DNA of 64,000 nt from Symbiodinium microadriaticum (GCA_001939145.1 LSRX01000515.1:275230-339229), one strand, 5' to 3'. Shown: positions 43,834 to 54,503, counted from the first letter of the stretch. Translations and numbers: made by a program. Notes: generated from the letters alone by a model not told the origin.

Positions 43834-44374
43834 GGATCTCACGGTTGAGGTTAAGGGTTTAGGGCTTAGGATCCTTATGAACGGCTGCTCTTGCCAAGAA
43901 TCCATGTACTGATTTGTTACAAACTCCTGTATTCAAGGATCTCAGCATTAGGATAGAGCGAAGCTCTCAGAAGGGTACACCCTGCAACCGGTACAAACTC
44001 TCACAGAGCTCTTATCGAACCCTCAGCTTATGTAAGACCTTTATAGAACGCTTGAAGACCCTTACAAGACCCTTGAATCCCTTGATAGAAACCTTATGGA
44101 ACTCGAGAACCTGAGCCAGAGCCTTTCTAGAGCAACCATGATACAATATGTTGTGACACGTTCTAGTATATTGTGGTATGTTTTGGTAAACTGTAGCTAT
44201 ATTAATGTATATTATTATAGCATAGGTCCTTTATAGTTATAGTAAATGCGTGTATATGATAGGTTTATTGTAGCCTATATATAACCTTTATTGAAACCCG
44301 AGCCAGAGCAACCCAAAACCCTAAACCGAAGTTGATACCCTAAACCCTAAACCCTAAACCTTAAACTTCCGCAG

Positions 44375-44429
44375 GAGCTCAGTGAGAAAGCAAACAACAT
44401 CCTCGAAGCGGCAGGGGGTCCCAGCTCTG
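44375..44429 (+). CDS. Candidate exon with canonical splice sites
   Basis: CCCTAAACCCTAAACC then CTTCCGCAG; ELSEKANNILEAAGGPSS; then GTGAATTTTGGG and TTTAGGG repeats. One of the clearest examples of the repeat polarity. Confidence 0.6.
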
Positions 44430-45029
44430 GTGAATTTTGGGTTAACTTGGGGCTTAGGGTTTAGGGTTCATTTAAGGTTTTCATAGCATCCTGACGGTAT
44501 CCGGTGTGGTTTTGCAGTAGCTTTTTGTATCGGGTTTCAACGTGGTTTTGTGGCGTTTTGTTGAGCTTCAGAGAGTTTACATCAAGGGTTGCAGAGTTGT
44601 GTCGGGTTTGGGGCGCAGGGCTTGATGTTCGGAGTGTTAGGGCTTGGGACTTGTGCGGGTGGGGCTGTAGGCTGGACGGCCTACGGCTTCAGCATGCAGC
44701 TTCACTGCTCAAGAGAGGCTTTGCTTTTGGGGTTGAGGGAATGAAGGATTTAGGGTGCTCAGTTTAGGGTTTGAGGGGTTGTGGGCTTAGAGTTTAGAGT
44801 ATGACCCCGAAACCTGGGTGCAAGACTTTAGGCTGAGTGTTGATGTCAGTTATGGCCAGCATCTTCTTCTATGACTCTACATATGCACAAAATGCAGGAC
44901 CTGAAAATGTTGTGGAGTGCAAGCATGTGGGCGCTTTTCGTAGATGTAGAAGCCGAAACGATGACCAACACCATTCCCCAGGTTCTCCTTGTTACACCAC
45001 TACCACAACATAGCCCATTCAACCCTGAA

Positions 45030-45305
45030 CCTTAAACATTAAACCTCAAACCCTAAACCCTAAACCTCAAACCCTAAACCCTAAACCTCAAACCCTAAAC
45101 CCTAAACCCCTAAACCCCTAAACCCTAAACCCCAAACCTCAATTCTGAAGCTTTTACCCGGGACTTCTTTGTCCCAGAGTCGGCTATACAGGATCCCAAA
45201 GCCCTCTACTAATTATCATAAACCCCTAAACCCCATAAACCCCATAAACCCCTAAACCCCTAAACTTAAACCCTAAACCCTAAACCCCTAAACCCTAAAC
45301 CCTAC
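45030..45305 (+). repeat. CCCTAAA-like array with CCTCAAA variants
   Basis: Blocks of CCCTAAACCCTAAACCTCAA are repeated as units (45045-45110), and octamers CCCCTAAA at 45220-45305. Confidence 0.92.
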
Positions 45306-45629
45306 ACTGAACCTCTTCTCAGCCTTCGGGCGGCTTGAGGCTCCTATTTCTTTTTGGCTGCCTCGGTGGGCTCGCAGAATACGCCATTCCGCCCTTGCAA
45401 GCTGAAAGCCTCGAATGTTCAGAGCACGCACAGTGGGGTTTCAGATTTGGGGTTTAGGGTTTAGGGGTTTCGGGTTTTAGGGGTTAGAGTTCTAGGGTTT
45501 GGGCCGGGTTGGTAGTATCATGTCTGTTGCCATTGTGATTGTTACCTTCATCGCGCTTGTTGTTTGGTCATGTGAACGGCTATTCTACTTGTTATCTCAT
45601 TCGGAACTCGGATTGCTCCAGACTTTGCC

Positions 45630-47006
45630 ATGAGCGCGGCTCCAGCTAGCCTGCCCTTGCAGCGAATGCAGCCTGAAGTTGCCGTCGATGATCTTGATCC
45701 AGCCAAGCGACGAAGAATTCAGAACTGTTTGGACCAGGTGAGGGATACGGGGCAGTCATGGGAGAACATTTTGCGAGAGCTAAGGCCTGAAGCAGGTCAT
45801 TTTTATATTCCCACATTGAAGTTCACAGCGTCGGAGCGGCAAACGCATAAACAGAAAGGAACCCTTCTGAAGATGGAGTTGCCGAGAGATTATCATGTCA
45901 AGGTGATTCGGATTCTGCAAAAAAACAAGGAGCATGTTACCAGGAATGTGATACATTACCCAGGCCCCACGCAGAAGCTTCTACCTGGTGATGAGTGTTG
46001 GATCCTTCCGATTCTGGACTCTCTCGTGCCAATAAACCCAACGCGCAGCTGCCCGGAACAACTGTGCAACGCCTTCCACAAGATGTACACAAGTAGTGAT
46101 GCAGGGTCTGTGAACATCATTGACGCGAAGCTGCAAGAATTCATCCAGGTTTATAGCAGGAACCAAACAGCGGAGCTTGCCTGGCTTCCTGCGAAATGCT
46201 ATGAATATCCTGCCACAGCTTCCCCTGCTGCGATATGCGCCAAACTGCAGGCTAGTAGCATCCTGGACTTCGTCGCGCGTCAGGAAAGAAGGCTTTGGGA
46301 TTGGTTTCTGGTTCAGCGAAGCCAGCGGGTGTTCCTGAGGCTGCGCTTTATGAACATGCGTCACACTTACGGGGTCAGCCCAGTGGCAGTGATCCACGGC
46401 AAGGACCTGCCGGGCAGGCCGGTAGTGGGAGCGTGGGAGATCCCAGAGCGCTGCACAACAGTAGCTGGGTTTTAGAGTACCATACTTGAATACTTTTTTT
46501 GGACCTGTTCCTTAAAGGAACCATTATAAATTAAAAGTCTATGCTTTTTTCTCCCTGGTTACTTCAAAGTCCAGGTTAGAGGCCTTCGATGTAGAGCAGG
46601 CGTATTGCACCGAGGAGTTCGATNCTTTTTTTGGACCTGTTCCTTAAAGGAACCATTATAAATTAAAAGTCTATGCTTTTTGCTCCCTGGTTAATTCAAA
46701 GTCCAGGTAGTGTTCCCAGGAGATCGCGTCGTCTTCTTGGAGCCCGCGGATGAGTCCTTCGCAGAAGCTTGCAGCAGGTTGAAAGATGTGGCAGAAAATC
46801 GTGGACTTGAGTTTGTGGAGCAGGAGATCGGTCCGAGCCCAGAAATCTCGGCCCTGCTAGAGACCCCGAGCAGCTCAGCTTCCCTGCGTGAGTTGCTTGA
46901 CCTTCTCATGCTGGCAGAGGTCCCCAACCAGCCTCGGCCCGATCCAAGGCGAGGGCAGGGCGGTGGTGGTGGCGGTGAATCCCAGGATGTGCAAGAGGTC
47001 ACGTGA
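45630..47006 (+). CDS. Three-exon gene, 395-aa protein of unknown family
   Basis: Exons 45630-46468, 46575-46623 and 46707-47006 give 1188 nt, a whole number of codons, with stop TGA. The start is the first ATG after an in-frame TGA at 45573. Exon 1 begins MSAAPASLPLQRMQPEVAVD and is basic (DPAKRRRIQNCLDQV); exon 2 encodes LEAFDVEQAYCTEEFD; exon 3 begins VVFPGDRVVFLEPADESFAE and ends in a glycine-rich tail. No signal peptide, membrane segment or known domain recognised. Intron 1 (106 bp) is GT...AG; intron 2 (83 bp) has an undetermined first base then C, so probably GC...AG. The two introns share 82 nearly identical bases. Its long first exon and lack of TTTAGGG repeats inside set it apart from the other candidates. 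Confidence 0.72.
46493..46574 (+). repeat. Intron repeat, copy 1
   Basis: 82 bp from CTTTTTTTGGACCTGTTCC to CTTCAAAGTCCAG, including the palindrome GTTCCTTAAAGGAAC. Differs from copy 2 at two positions. Confidence 0.95.
46625..46706 (+). repeat. Intron repeat, copy 2
   Basis: Same 82 bp as 46493-46574 with T to G and C to A changes. Together with the N at 46624 it makes up the whole of intron 2. Confidence 0.95.
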
Positions 47007-47594
47007 GGGCAGATAGGGTGCGTTTCGTTTTTATTAATGTCGTCACAGACACATGAACAAGTCAGAGGTACCACATTCCTATACTACATACAAGATGCAC
47101 GACGCCAAGACTCTCCAAGAATTCAGAGTTTTCCGGCTTGCATTCTTCACCTGGGACGCAGCTGCATTTCCCCCACCCCAGTGCTGCCTGCACCGCCCCG
47201 GTACAGTTGCCCTTGCGGGGGCACGGCCGGGTCACTTGAGTGCAGGCACCAGGGACTCAGGCGGAAGCCGCAGCCCGCCCTAAGTCGAGGGGGGGGGGGG
47301 GTCCGTTCGGGGGGGTCCGTTCAAATCTATCCACATATGCGAAACTTGCGACAGTAGGCTGTTCTGACAAAAACCCTTCAGGGTAGGGATTTAGATGCTC
47401 TTAAGAACGAACAGCGGCGGTATTGCTTACAGGGCCCACAGGGGCAGAGCAGCAAAGCCAGGGTAGTAGCTTCAAGTAGGCCTAACCCCCTCAAGCGTAG
47501 CAGGAATTACTACTTCATGCTTAGGCAAGCCACCCTGAACCCTAACCCCAAACCCCCTCCCTCCGTTTTTTGGAAGCATCCTCTTGGGTTGCAG

Positions 47595-47657
47595 ACCGCC
47601 GTGCTGCGGGGAGAGACCAAAAAAGACTTCGCCTGCGGATTGAGCAGAGTTCTCTGC
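47595..47657 (+). CDS. Candidate exon
   Basis: CCCTAACCCC upstream and TTGGGTTGCAG acceptor; TAVLRGETKKDFACGLSRVL-C in a high-GC3 frame. Donor unclear (GA at about 47658). Confidence 0.48.
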
Positions 47658-47993
47658 AGAGCGGTTATATCACACAACCTCTAACCGCTAACACCTCTAG
47701 CCGAAAAGACCGAGTTCAGTTTTGAGCCCCAAGAACTAAGACTATGAACCGTAAAGCACGAGTCAGAAGTCCTAAACGCGAAGATATTTGCCATGCCTTC
47801 ACACGCATGCCTGGTTTCAGGATTTCAGGCACCGGGTTTGGGATTGGGGTTTGGGATGCGGAGCTTGGGTTTGGGGTTTGGGATTTTGGGCCTGGGGTTT
47901 CTCCTAGTTTCAGCGTTTGTGGGTTCAGGGTGTGGGCCTCACCTCCTAAAGCCTCACCGTTCGTTCCTTCTTTTGAGATATGCTTCACATTAC

Positions 47994-48098
47994 TACTGTT
48001 GATGATATAAATCCTGCATTACCTTAGGGACCCTAAACTATGGGAATTATGGTATATTCCTTAGTATGGGTAGTGCAGGATTTATATCATCAACCGTA
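47994..48098 (+). repeat. Inverted-repeat family B, best copy
   Basis: ACTGTTGATGATATAAATCC to GGATTTATATCATCAACCGT with 28-bp arms (TGCATTACC / GGTAGTGCA). Flanked by TA on both sides. Confidence 0.93.
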
Positions 48099-48214
48099 TT
48101 TAATTTAACAGTTGCCACTACTGTGATTATTGGGGTATGATGATGAGTAGTGTTACTATTATCAATCTTACAACTGTTATCATTACCAGTGTCCCTAGTG
48201 TTGCTATCACTACC

Positions 48215-48432
48215 GAGAGAGCCCAATACACCGTAATTAAGGAATAGACCTTAATGTCATGACACTACCCTTACAGGTTAAGCTCTACTGCTTAGTTAAA
48301 GGGGCACTGGGCTCTCTGGGTACTAGTATTTGTTGCTGATATAAAATCATGCATTACCCATAGTAAGGAATAGACCATCATTCCCAGAGTTTGAGGTATT
48401 TAAGGTCATGCAGGATTTATATTATCCACAGT
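48215..48432 (+). repeat. Adjacent family E (48215-48321) and family B (48329-48432) copies
   Basis: Family E: GAGAGCCCAATACACCGTAA to GGCACTGGGCTCTCTGGG. Family B: TGTTGCTGATATAAAATCA to GGATTTATATTATCCACAGT. Confidence 0.85.
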
Positions 48433-48529
48433 AGTAGTATCCCTAATCCCTACGCCCGAAAATCCCTAAAGCCTAGGGCCTCCGAAGGTCAAAGGCACTT
48501 TAAAAATGATCGCAGCAACCATGAGACGG

Positions 48530-48700
48530 TCTAGGGTTTAGGGGTTTAGTGTTTGGGGTTTAGGGCCTAAGCTTTGGGGTTTAGGGTTTCGGGTCTAGGG
48601 CCTAAGGTTTGGGGTTTAGGGCTTAATTAAGGCTTAGGGTTTGGGGTTTAGGGTTTAGGGTTCCTAAACCCTAAGCCCTAAACCCTAAGCCCTAAACCTG
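48530..48700 (+). repeat. TTTAGGG to CCCTAAA switch
   Basis: TTTAGGG units to about 48660, then CCCTAAGCCCTAAA units to 48697, giving a 170-bp self-complementary region just before the 48705 exon. Confidence 0.9.
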
Positions 48701-48704
48701 AGAG

Positions 48705-48780
48705 GCCTCTCGCCTGGACGAAGAGGTTCGGGAAAAGATCTGGCCAGCAGCCTTTGGCAGCGAGGTCGGCGACTCGAAAG
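48705..48780 (+). CDS. Candidate exon
   Basis: After AACCTGAGAG: ASRLDEEVREKIWPAAFGSE then VGDSK, followed by a GA donor (GAAGTTG). GC3 about 68%. Confidence 0.5.
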
Positions 48781-49262
48781 GAAGTTGAAGTCATGGGCTG
48801 TCATAGGGGCGTCATATGCGTTCCAGGCTTGAAGCGCGATTTTTCGAGTTCTTGTTATGGGATGTCATAGTGCATGGGCTTTAGAAGGAATTCATGGGAC
48901 GTTTCAGAGCTTTGTAAGGGTCCTGCAGGAGCTGTTTAGGGTTTCAGAGCGTCTTGGAGGTTGTAACATTGGGATCCGCTAGGACATCCGTGAATTCAGG
49001 GAGCAGTTTAGGGCTTTAGGGTCTTTAGGGTTTCAGAATGGGCTGCCGGGTTTAGCGTTTAGGGCCCTGAAGCCCTAAACCCTAATCTTGCAGACAAGTT
49101 CAAGGGTCTTCCATGGTTTTTACCAGGGTTTTTGAAGGAGGGCTCTCCGATCCGATGGTTTTGTAAATTAAAGGATCCTTGCTTTCTGGGGCCCCTTTTG
49201 GGTTTTGGGTTTAGGGTTTATAGGGTTTAGACCCGTTTTGGGTTCGGTGCCACATGAAACAG

Positions 49263-49395
49263 CTTGACTAGAACGGACCGTAACTCCACAACACTCCACG
49301 TGAGCTTGATGCGGGCCCCAGAAGTGCTCGACCTGGCAAAAGCCAAAGACCAACAATTCGGATCCGGGCAGCTGCAGAAAGAGGACTGGCGGTTT
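49263..49395 (+). CDS. Candidate exon
   Basis: After CATGAAACAG: LTRTDRNSTTLHVSLMRAPE, VLDLAKAKDQQFGSGQLQKE, DWRF; GA donor possible; TTTAGGG repeats from 49430. May belong with the exons at 49875 and 50643. Confidence 0.5.
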
Positions 49396-49874
49396 GAGAA
49401 CCTTAGGGTTTGTCCCTCCGCAGTTTCCGGTTTAGTGTTTAGGGTTTGGGGTTTCTGGTTTAGGGTTTAGGGCTTGACAACGCGATTGCTGGTTTAGAGC
49501 TTGCGAGATGTAGTGTGCGGCACTGGGCTGAGGATCATGTAGGCTTGGCATCTGTCTTTCCAGTGCTCCTGGCTTGGACGTCAGTAGTACCGCCATGTGT
49601 CCAACGAAGCCAACCCGTAATTAGCCTCACAACTCAGACCCTCACTGAACCCGTGAAACCTTTTTAAGGATCTTGTCAAAGCCGGCGAAAAGTTTCTGAA
49701 GCATTCTAGGTCTAGCTTTTAAGACCCGAGCCATCCCAGGTTTCGATACCAAAAAAAAGCCTTCTGCCATGATCTAAGCCCTCAACCCTAAACCCTAAAC
49801 CCTAACCCCTAAACCCCTAAACCCTAAACCCCTAAACCCTAAACTCTGCGTGCTAGGCAGCTCAGGCTACGCAG

Positions 49875-49968
49875 GCCGGGTGCTTTGGGCTCTTTTTCAA
49901 GGAGCTGGATATACGCCAAGTAGTATGCGTCCATTTCATGGTAACTTGCACGGATTGCCTTGTCAAGG
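49875..49968 (+). CDS. Candidate exon
   Basis: CCCTAAA array before it (49785-49850), ATTAGGG after it. Reads AGCFGLFFKELDIRQVVCVH then FMVTCTDCLVK. A minus-strand frame (SYHEMDAYYLAYIQLLEKEP) is also open, so strand is not certain; the repeat polarity favours +. Confidence 0.35.
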
Positions 49969-50642
49969 GTTTCGGGATCTTGCGCATTAGGGTTTACGGT
50001 TTTGAGCGTTTGGGTTTCGAGTGCCCCGACAATGCCCACAAACTACCCCTGGAGTTTTCATTTGCTTTCGCCTAGGTCAAGGTACTGTGACCTTGGCCCT
50101 GCGTATCCTACTCATTGTATGTAAAAAGCAGGTTCCTAGTCTTAGTCGCTATGTTCTTCTACAGTGTTCTGTGGACCTTGTTGGTGCAGAGCAGGCTGCG
50201 GATGATACTGAAGGTGGTGTGATGGTACTCGGCTCGAAAGCGTAAACTCCGAAGCCTGCACCGTAGGTCCTACACCCTACACTCTGAAACCCGAAATCCT
50301 AAGCCGCCTACACCCTGAATGCGCTAAGCTCCGAAAGAGCCCAAGGCCGCTCAAGTTGAAGCCCCACTCTTGCTCCAGAGCTTCTTCTAAAGCTCCATGA
50401 GCGGTTTAGGGTATAGTGCGTAGCGTATAAGGTTTAAAGGTTCAGGGTTAGGGCTTGCATGGGGGGCTCACGGAAGGGTTTAGGGTTCAGGGTTAGGGTT
50501 ACCCTGGTGCTCCAAATAGCCCAAAGTAGGTCCTATTTGGAGACTTTAGGCCCCAAAGTAGGTACCATTTGCATACTTGGAGCCCTTGGGTTAGGGCTGG
50601 GGCTGAGGGTTTCTGGAAAATTCGACCCCTCCAACTGTGCAG

Positions 50643-50995
50643 GCGCTAGACGAGCAGAAGGTGGGAAAGCGCAGCCCCGCGCTTATTAGACTCGTAGGAG
50701 ACGGGAGCTTTGGTCTCCAGTGTCAAGGGTGTGGGCGTTTAGGGTGTAGGGGTTTAGGGGTTAGGGGTTTCGGGATTAGGGTCGCGCACTTTACCGGGCA
50801 GTGCAAGACCAAATGGCTGGAGCTGAGCTACCACAGTGGCCCTACCTTCTGTTCAACAAACCGAGAAACAAAGTACTTGGCTTGACACCAAGCGAGAGCC
50901 TAGCCATCCGGAAAACTGATGGCCTGCATTGGGCTTTGAACAATGCAGCCAGACACCTTTGGATGTCAAAACGGCGGGTGAAAGTTAGTGGGTGA
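50643..50995 (+). CDS. Last two exons of a gene (50643-50712, 50802-50995)
   Basis: Exon 1: ALDEQKVGKRSPALIRLVGD-GSF, GT donor at 50713. Exon 2: VQDQMAGAELPQWPYLLFNK, PRNKVLGLTPSESLAIRKTD, GLHWALNNAARHLWMSKRRV, stop TGA. The 89-bp GT...AG intron contains TTTAGGG units and joins phase 1+2. VGDGSF resembles the GDG of thiamine-diphosphate enzymes, but the following sequence does not, so no function is assigned. Upstream exons are expected. Confidence 0.62.
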
Positions 50996-50998
50996 TGG

Positions 50999-51290
50999 GT
51001 GGGAGGCTCGTAATAAGTGGCGAGAGCCACCCCAAGGGGGAAGGGGGGGGGACCGCCTCTTGGGAAAAAGTTGCTACAGTACAGCGGGATGCTCGACAAA
51101 AAATGGTGAGAGCTACCGCACGGGGGGGCCCAGCCCCTTCCACAACACAATGTATTTGGAATTGAACAGTGCGACCAGCCGCTGAGGGATGTGAAAAGGA
51201 CTGGGTTGATGGGAGGCTCATAAAACAAAAAAGCGAGAGCTATACCGCAAGCGGGGGCTCGCCTTCTTGGGAAATTTGGTTTCAGTCACT
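50999..51290 (+). repeat. Three diverged copies of a roughly 90-110 bp repeat
   Basis: Each copy has GGGAGGCTC (or GGGATGCTC), an A-rich stretch, GCGAGAGC or GTGAGAGC, then a G-rich block; two have CTTGGGAAA. Confidence 0.6.
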
Positions 51291-51599
51291 ATTCGTAAAC
51301 ACCGAATTTAGCACAAGCCTGCACAATGCTGTGACCACCAAAGTCGGCATATAGAGCGCGCTCTCGTTGGATTCGCTTCAAGTTCAATGATTTCACGCAC
51401 TACTAGCACATTTAACTCTGTTCAAAGCGATGCTCATCTTTCCCTCATGGCACTTATTTGCTTCTATCTCTGATCTCTATCGTTTGGCGCCAATGCATTT
51501 GGACTTTTGTTCAAGTATAGGGAATTGAAGGAAATTTCGGGCATGAGGGTTTTCTATGTTGGTCGCAAGTCGCAACAGGTATAGTTCTTTCTCCCCGGA

Positions 51600-51606
51600 A
51601 CCCCCG

Positions 51607-51638
<32 letters not shown>

Positions 51639-51640
51639 AC
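51600..51640. repeat. Poly-C tract
   Basis: About 32 uninterrupted C within 38 bp. Confidence 0.97.
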
Positions 51641-52078
51641 CCGTGAAATTTAGCACCTGGGACCGGGGGAAACCCAAACGCTCGTGTTGACAGCACAAAG
51701 GTGTCCCAGAGCGGCCCTGTGTAAAGGGCGAACCCCTCCACTCCAAATCCTACGTTACAAGTGTTCCCCAGAATCCTATGTCCCAGAAACAGCAGAGCAT
51801 TGAAAAGTCGGGTAGACTAGATATGCTCTCAGAACCTGGAGCTTGAAAAAGCTTGATTAGAACTTAGAAAGCCTGTTCTGCGTCAGAGCTCCATTAGCAA
51901 ACCATGTAGGTCCTTAGGAAGCTGGATCCTTTCTGTACTACGCAGGGTGGGGGGTTCGGCGTTTCGAAAGCACGGTCTACACTAATGTTTGGCATCCCTC
52001 AGACGTTGTAACATATCAGGCTTTTGGGGTTTAAGGTTCAAGGTGCCTTAAGCCCTAACCCTGAGATGGCTACCGAAG

Positions 52079-52172
52079 TCAGGTGAGCGCGTGGTGGAGC
52101 AGGGAGATGCACGCGGCGTGCAGCGTGCGGAGATGAAGGCAGCAGTGTCCGAGCAACCCGGAGCCGTCACCC
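52079..52172 (+). CDS. Candidate exon
   Basis: After TACCGAAG: SGERVVEQGDARGVQRAEMK then AAVSEQPGAVT; GA donor possible. GC3 above 70%. Confidence 0.48.
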
Positions 52173-52507
52173 GAAGCCTCTGGTTATTACTACGAGGCCC
52201 GTTGCAATTGGCAATGCTACTACCGTTGTGGTTACTTTCATGTTCCTGCCTCCTCCGCAAAAAAGGCAGCAGTAAGACATATGGATGTAGTGGCAATACT
52301 AGCGTTGATGCTATGCATATGAATGAACATGCATGAACAGTAGTGCTGATCGTCGCAGCAGCGGCACTACTGGCACGAGTGGTCCCAGCAGTTCCATTAC
52401 GAAGGCCGGACTGAACTTGCCAACCCTGAAGACAGCAACTCCAAAGAACCCCAAACAAGCCCTAAACCCCGGACCCCTAAACCCCTAAACCCTAAACCAT
52501 CAAGGGC

Positions 52508-52813
52508 TTGGGGTTTGCTCGGGGTTTGCGCTCCCTGCGGGTTGCACTCATGGAAACAGATAAGATCCTCATTGATCTCTGTTGTGTAGGGAGCACACCA
52601 TGCGTCAGCACATCATTGCACAACAATTCAGGAGCCGGGAGGGTTTCTTGTTGCGGGATTGGCGGAGTACCGCAACTAACTGCAGAGTTGATGTTTAACT
52701 GTTGGGTTCACTGTTTTGGCAGCATCGTCAGAGCATTAACAATCAACTCTTTGGTCTATATTGTTGAGGCGGAAGCTCCAAATGCTAATCCGAGAATACA
52801 AACCCTGAACTAA
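52508..52813 (+). CDS. Possible coding block, Cys-containing
   Basis: Open for about 100 codons (LRSLRVALMETDKILIDLCC, later GIGGVPQLTAELMFNCWVHC), stop TAA at 52811. Composition is less coding-like than the exons above. Confidence 0.22.
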   Translation: MGFARGLRSLRVALMETDKILIDLCCVGSTPCVSTSLHNNSGAGRVSCCGIGGVPQLTAELMFNCWVHCFGSIVRALTINSLVYIVEAEAPNANPRIQTLN

Positions 52814-53157
52814 GCCTAACCCAAACATCCCTGAGCACATCAGGCAACACTCTTCTACGTCTTGGACGAAGATGGTGCCGGAACCTAAGATCGCTAATGC
52901 AGTTTCCTTTCGCTGGGCTCTTGTTAAGAAGTTTAGTGTAAGGGTACCTTATAGGAAAACCCCTGATTATTCAAGTACGTAAGTGGTGCAGGATTTGGAA
53001 GGTGGGGGGGGGTTCGCATCTGCAGGTTCGATACTTAGCAGTCCTTCTCAAGTCGTCAAATCCCCTTGATTCTACACCCAGAATTAAGAACACCCTCCTC
53101 CGGCGTCAGCCCGCAATGCTTGTGAAATAGTACTTCGGGATTCGGGTTTTTTTGGCC

Positions 53158-53542
53158 CTAAACCCTAAACCCTAAACTTAAACCCTAAACCCTAAACCCT
53201 AAACCCTAAACTTAAACCCTAAACCCTAAACCCTAAACCCTAAACTTAAACCCTAAACCCTAAACCCTAAACCCTAAACTTAAACCCTAAACCCTAAACC
53301 CTAAACCCTAAACTTAAACCCTAAACCCTAAACCCTAAACCCTAAACTTAAACCCTAAACCCTAAACCCTAAACCCTAAACTTAAACCCTAAACCCTAAA
53401 CCCTAAACCCTAAACTTAAACCCTAAACCCTAAACCCTAAACCCTAAACTTAAACCCTAAACCCTAAACCCTAAACCCTAAACTTAAACCCTAAACCCTA
53501 AACCCTAAACCCTAAACTTAAACCCTAAACCCTAAACCCTAG
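53158..53542 (+). repeat. 34-bp higher-order telomere-like satellite
   Basis: Unit = CTTAAA followed by four CCCTAAA (6+28 bp). CTTAAA markers occur every 34 bp from 53177 to 53517, eleven in all, with no visible mutation. Confidence 0.97.
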
Positions 53543-53553
53543 GGTAGTTGCAG

Positions 53554-53590
53554 GCTCTCCTGAAAGAGACTTTCAATCACTGGTGGTTGG
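53554..53590 (+). CDS. Candidate exon next to the satellite
   Basis: After GTAGTTGCAG: ALLKETFNHWWL, then a GA donor (GAGTCT) and later TTTAGG repeats. Confidence 0.45.
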
Positions 53591-54025
53591 GAGTCTAGTC
53601 CCCGGGTTTCAAGTTCCGACCCGTCTAAACCCGATTTAGACTTCAGGGTTTAGGATTTAGGGATTTAGGGTTTAGCCGAAATTTAGGGTTTAGGGTTGAG
53701 CCCCTGAGTCTTAAAAGCACCAAAACGCGCCAAAGGAAGCAGCAAGGGCCAGTGTCGTCACACGCACTGCCGATCTTCTCTCAGGGACCTCAAAAAACAA
53801 GTCCGGGGGTTATAGTGGGCCCCCGGTATAGAGGGCTCCTTAGGAATGTCAGGGATTAGGGTTGAGGGTTTAGGGTCTAGGGTTTAGAGTTTAGGATCTA
53901 GGGTTGAGGGTTTAGGGTTTTGTGCTTTCTTTTTGCGAGGCTAGCGATTGAAACCCCGCTTCATATAGCCGTACACCTGAGGTCCCTTGTAACATCGCTC
54001 AAGAGCACCTGACAAGATCTTCCCT

Positions 54026-54146
54026 AAACCCCAAGGGTTTAGGGTTTTAAGGGTTTAGGGTTTAGGGGTTTAGGGGTTTAGGGATTTAGGGGTTTAGGGT
54101 TTAGGGGTTTAGGGTTTAGGGGTTTTGGGTTTGGGGGTTTAGGGAC
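54026..54146 (+). repeat. TTTAGGG(G) array
   Basis: Mixed 7- and 8-bp G-rich units, directly after a short CCCTAAACCCC at 54023, with no exon between: an exception to the usual order. Confidence 0.92.
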
Positions 54147-54332
54147 CCAGCACTAGCAACTTCGATCCGAACCTTCGGACCCCAAACTCGCAACCTAAGT
54201 TACTAAGCCCCTAACATCCGAAGCTCATACCCTCAAACCATAAACCTCGCGTTTAAGACCGTAAAAACCATAAGCCTCCCCTGAACTGATCCCAAAGCCC
54301 TAATCTGGTAATCCCTGAACCTAAAGCCCTAG

Positions 54333-54434
54333 TATAGCGGCCTAAAAATAGTAATTTTGGGGGTTCCGTATTATAAGTATAGTATGAAGAAGGGCACCCA
54401 AAACCTATTTTAATTATGAAGGCCCCTACATTAA
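54333..54434 (+). repeat. Inverted-repeat family D copy abutting an exon
   Basis: Left AGTATAGCGGCCTAAAAATA, right CCAAAACCTATTTTAATTAT-GAAGGCCCCTACATTA, five bases before the exon at 54440. Confidence 0.65.
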
Positions 54435-54439
54435 CTGAG

Positions 54440-54503
54440 GATGGATTCCTCTACGACAAAGAGCTGCGGAGCTTCGCCGACAGCTTCGGTGACTCGACCT
54501 ATG
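54440..54503 (+). CDS. Candidate exon, EF-hand-like half loop
   Basis: After TTAACTGAG: DGFLYDKELRSFADSFGDST-Y then a GA donor. D-G-x-L-x-x-x-E-L matches positions 5-12 of an EF-hand calcium loop plus helix start; the first half would be in an earlier exon. GC3 about 76%. Confidence 0.5.

Noticed and set aside
49839-50039. Minus-strand ORF of 66 aa
   Set aside because: Coding-like, but the plus strand is equally open and the repeat polarity and neighbouring exons favour plus; left undecided at low confidence.
53158-53542. A real chromosome end
   Set aside because: The array has unique sequence on both sides, is interrupted by CTTAAA every 34 bp, and similar tracts occur throughout the window in both orientations.
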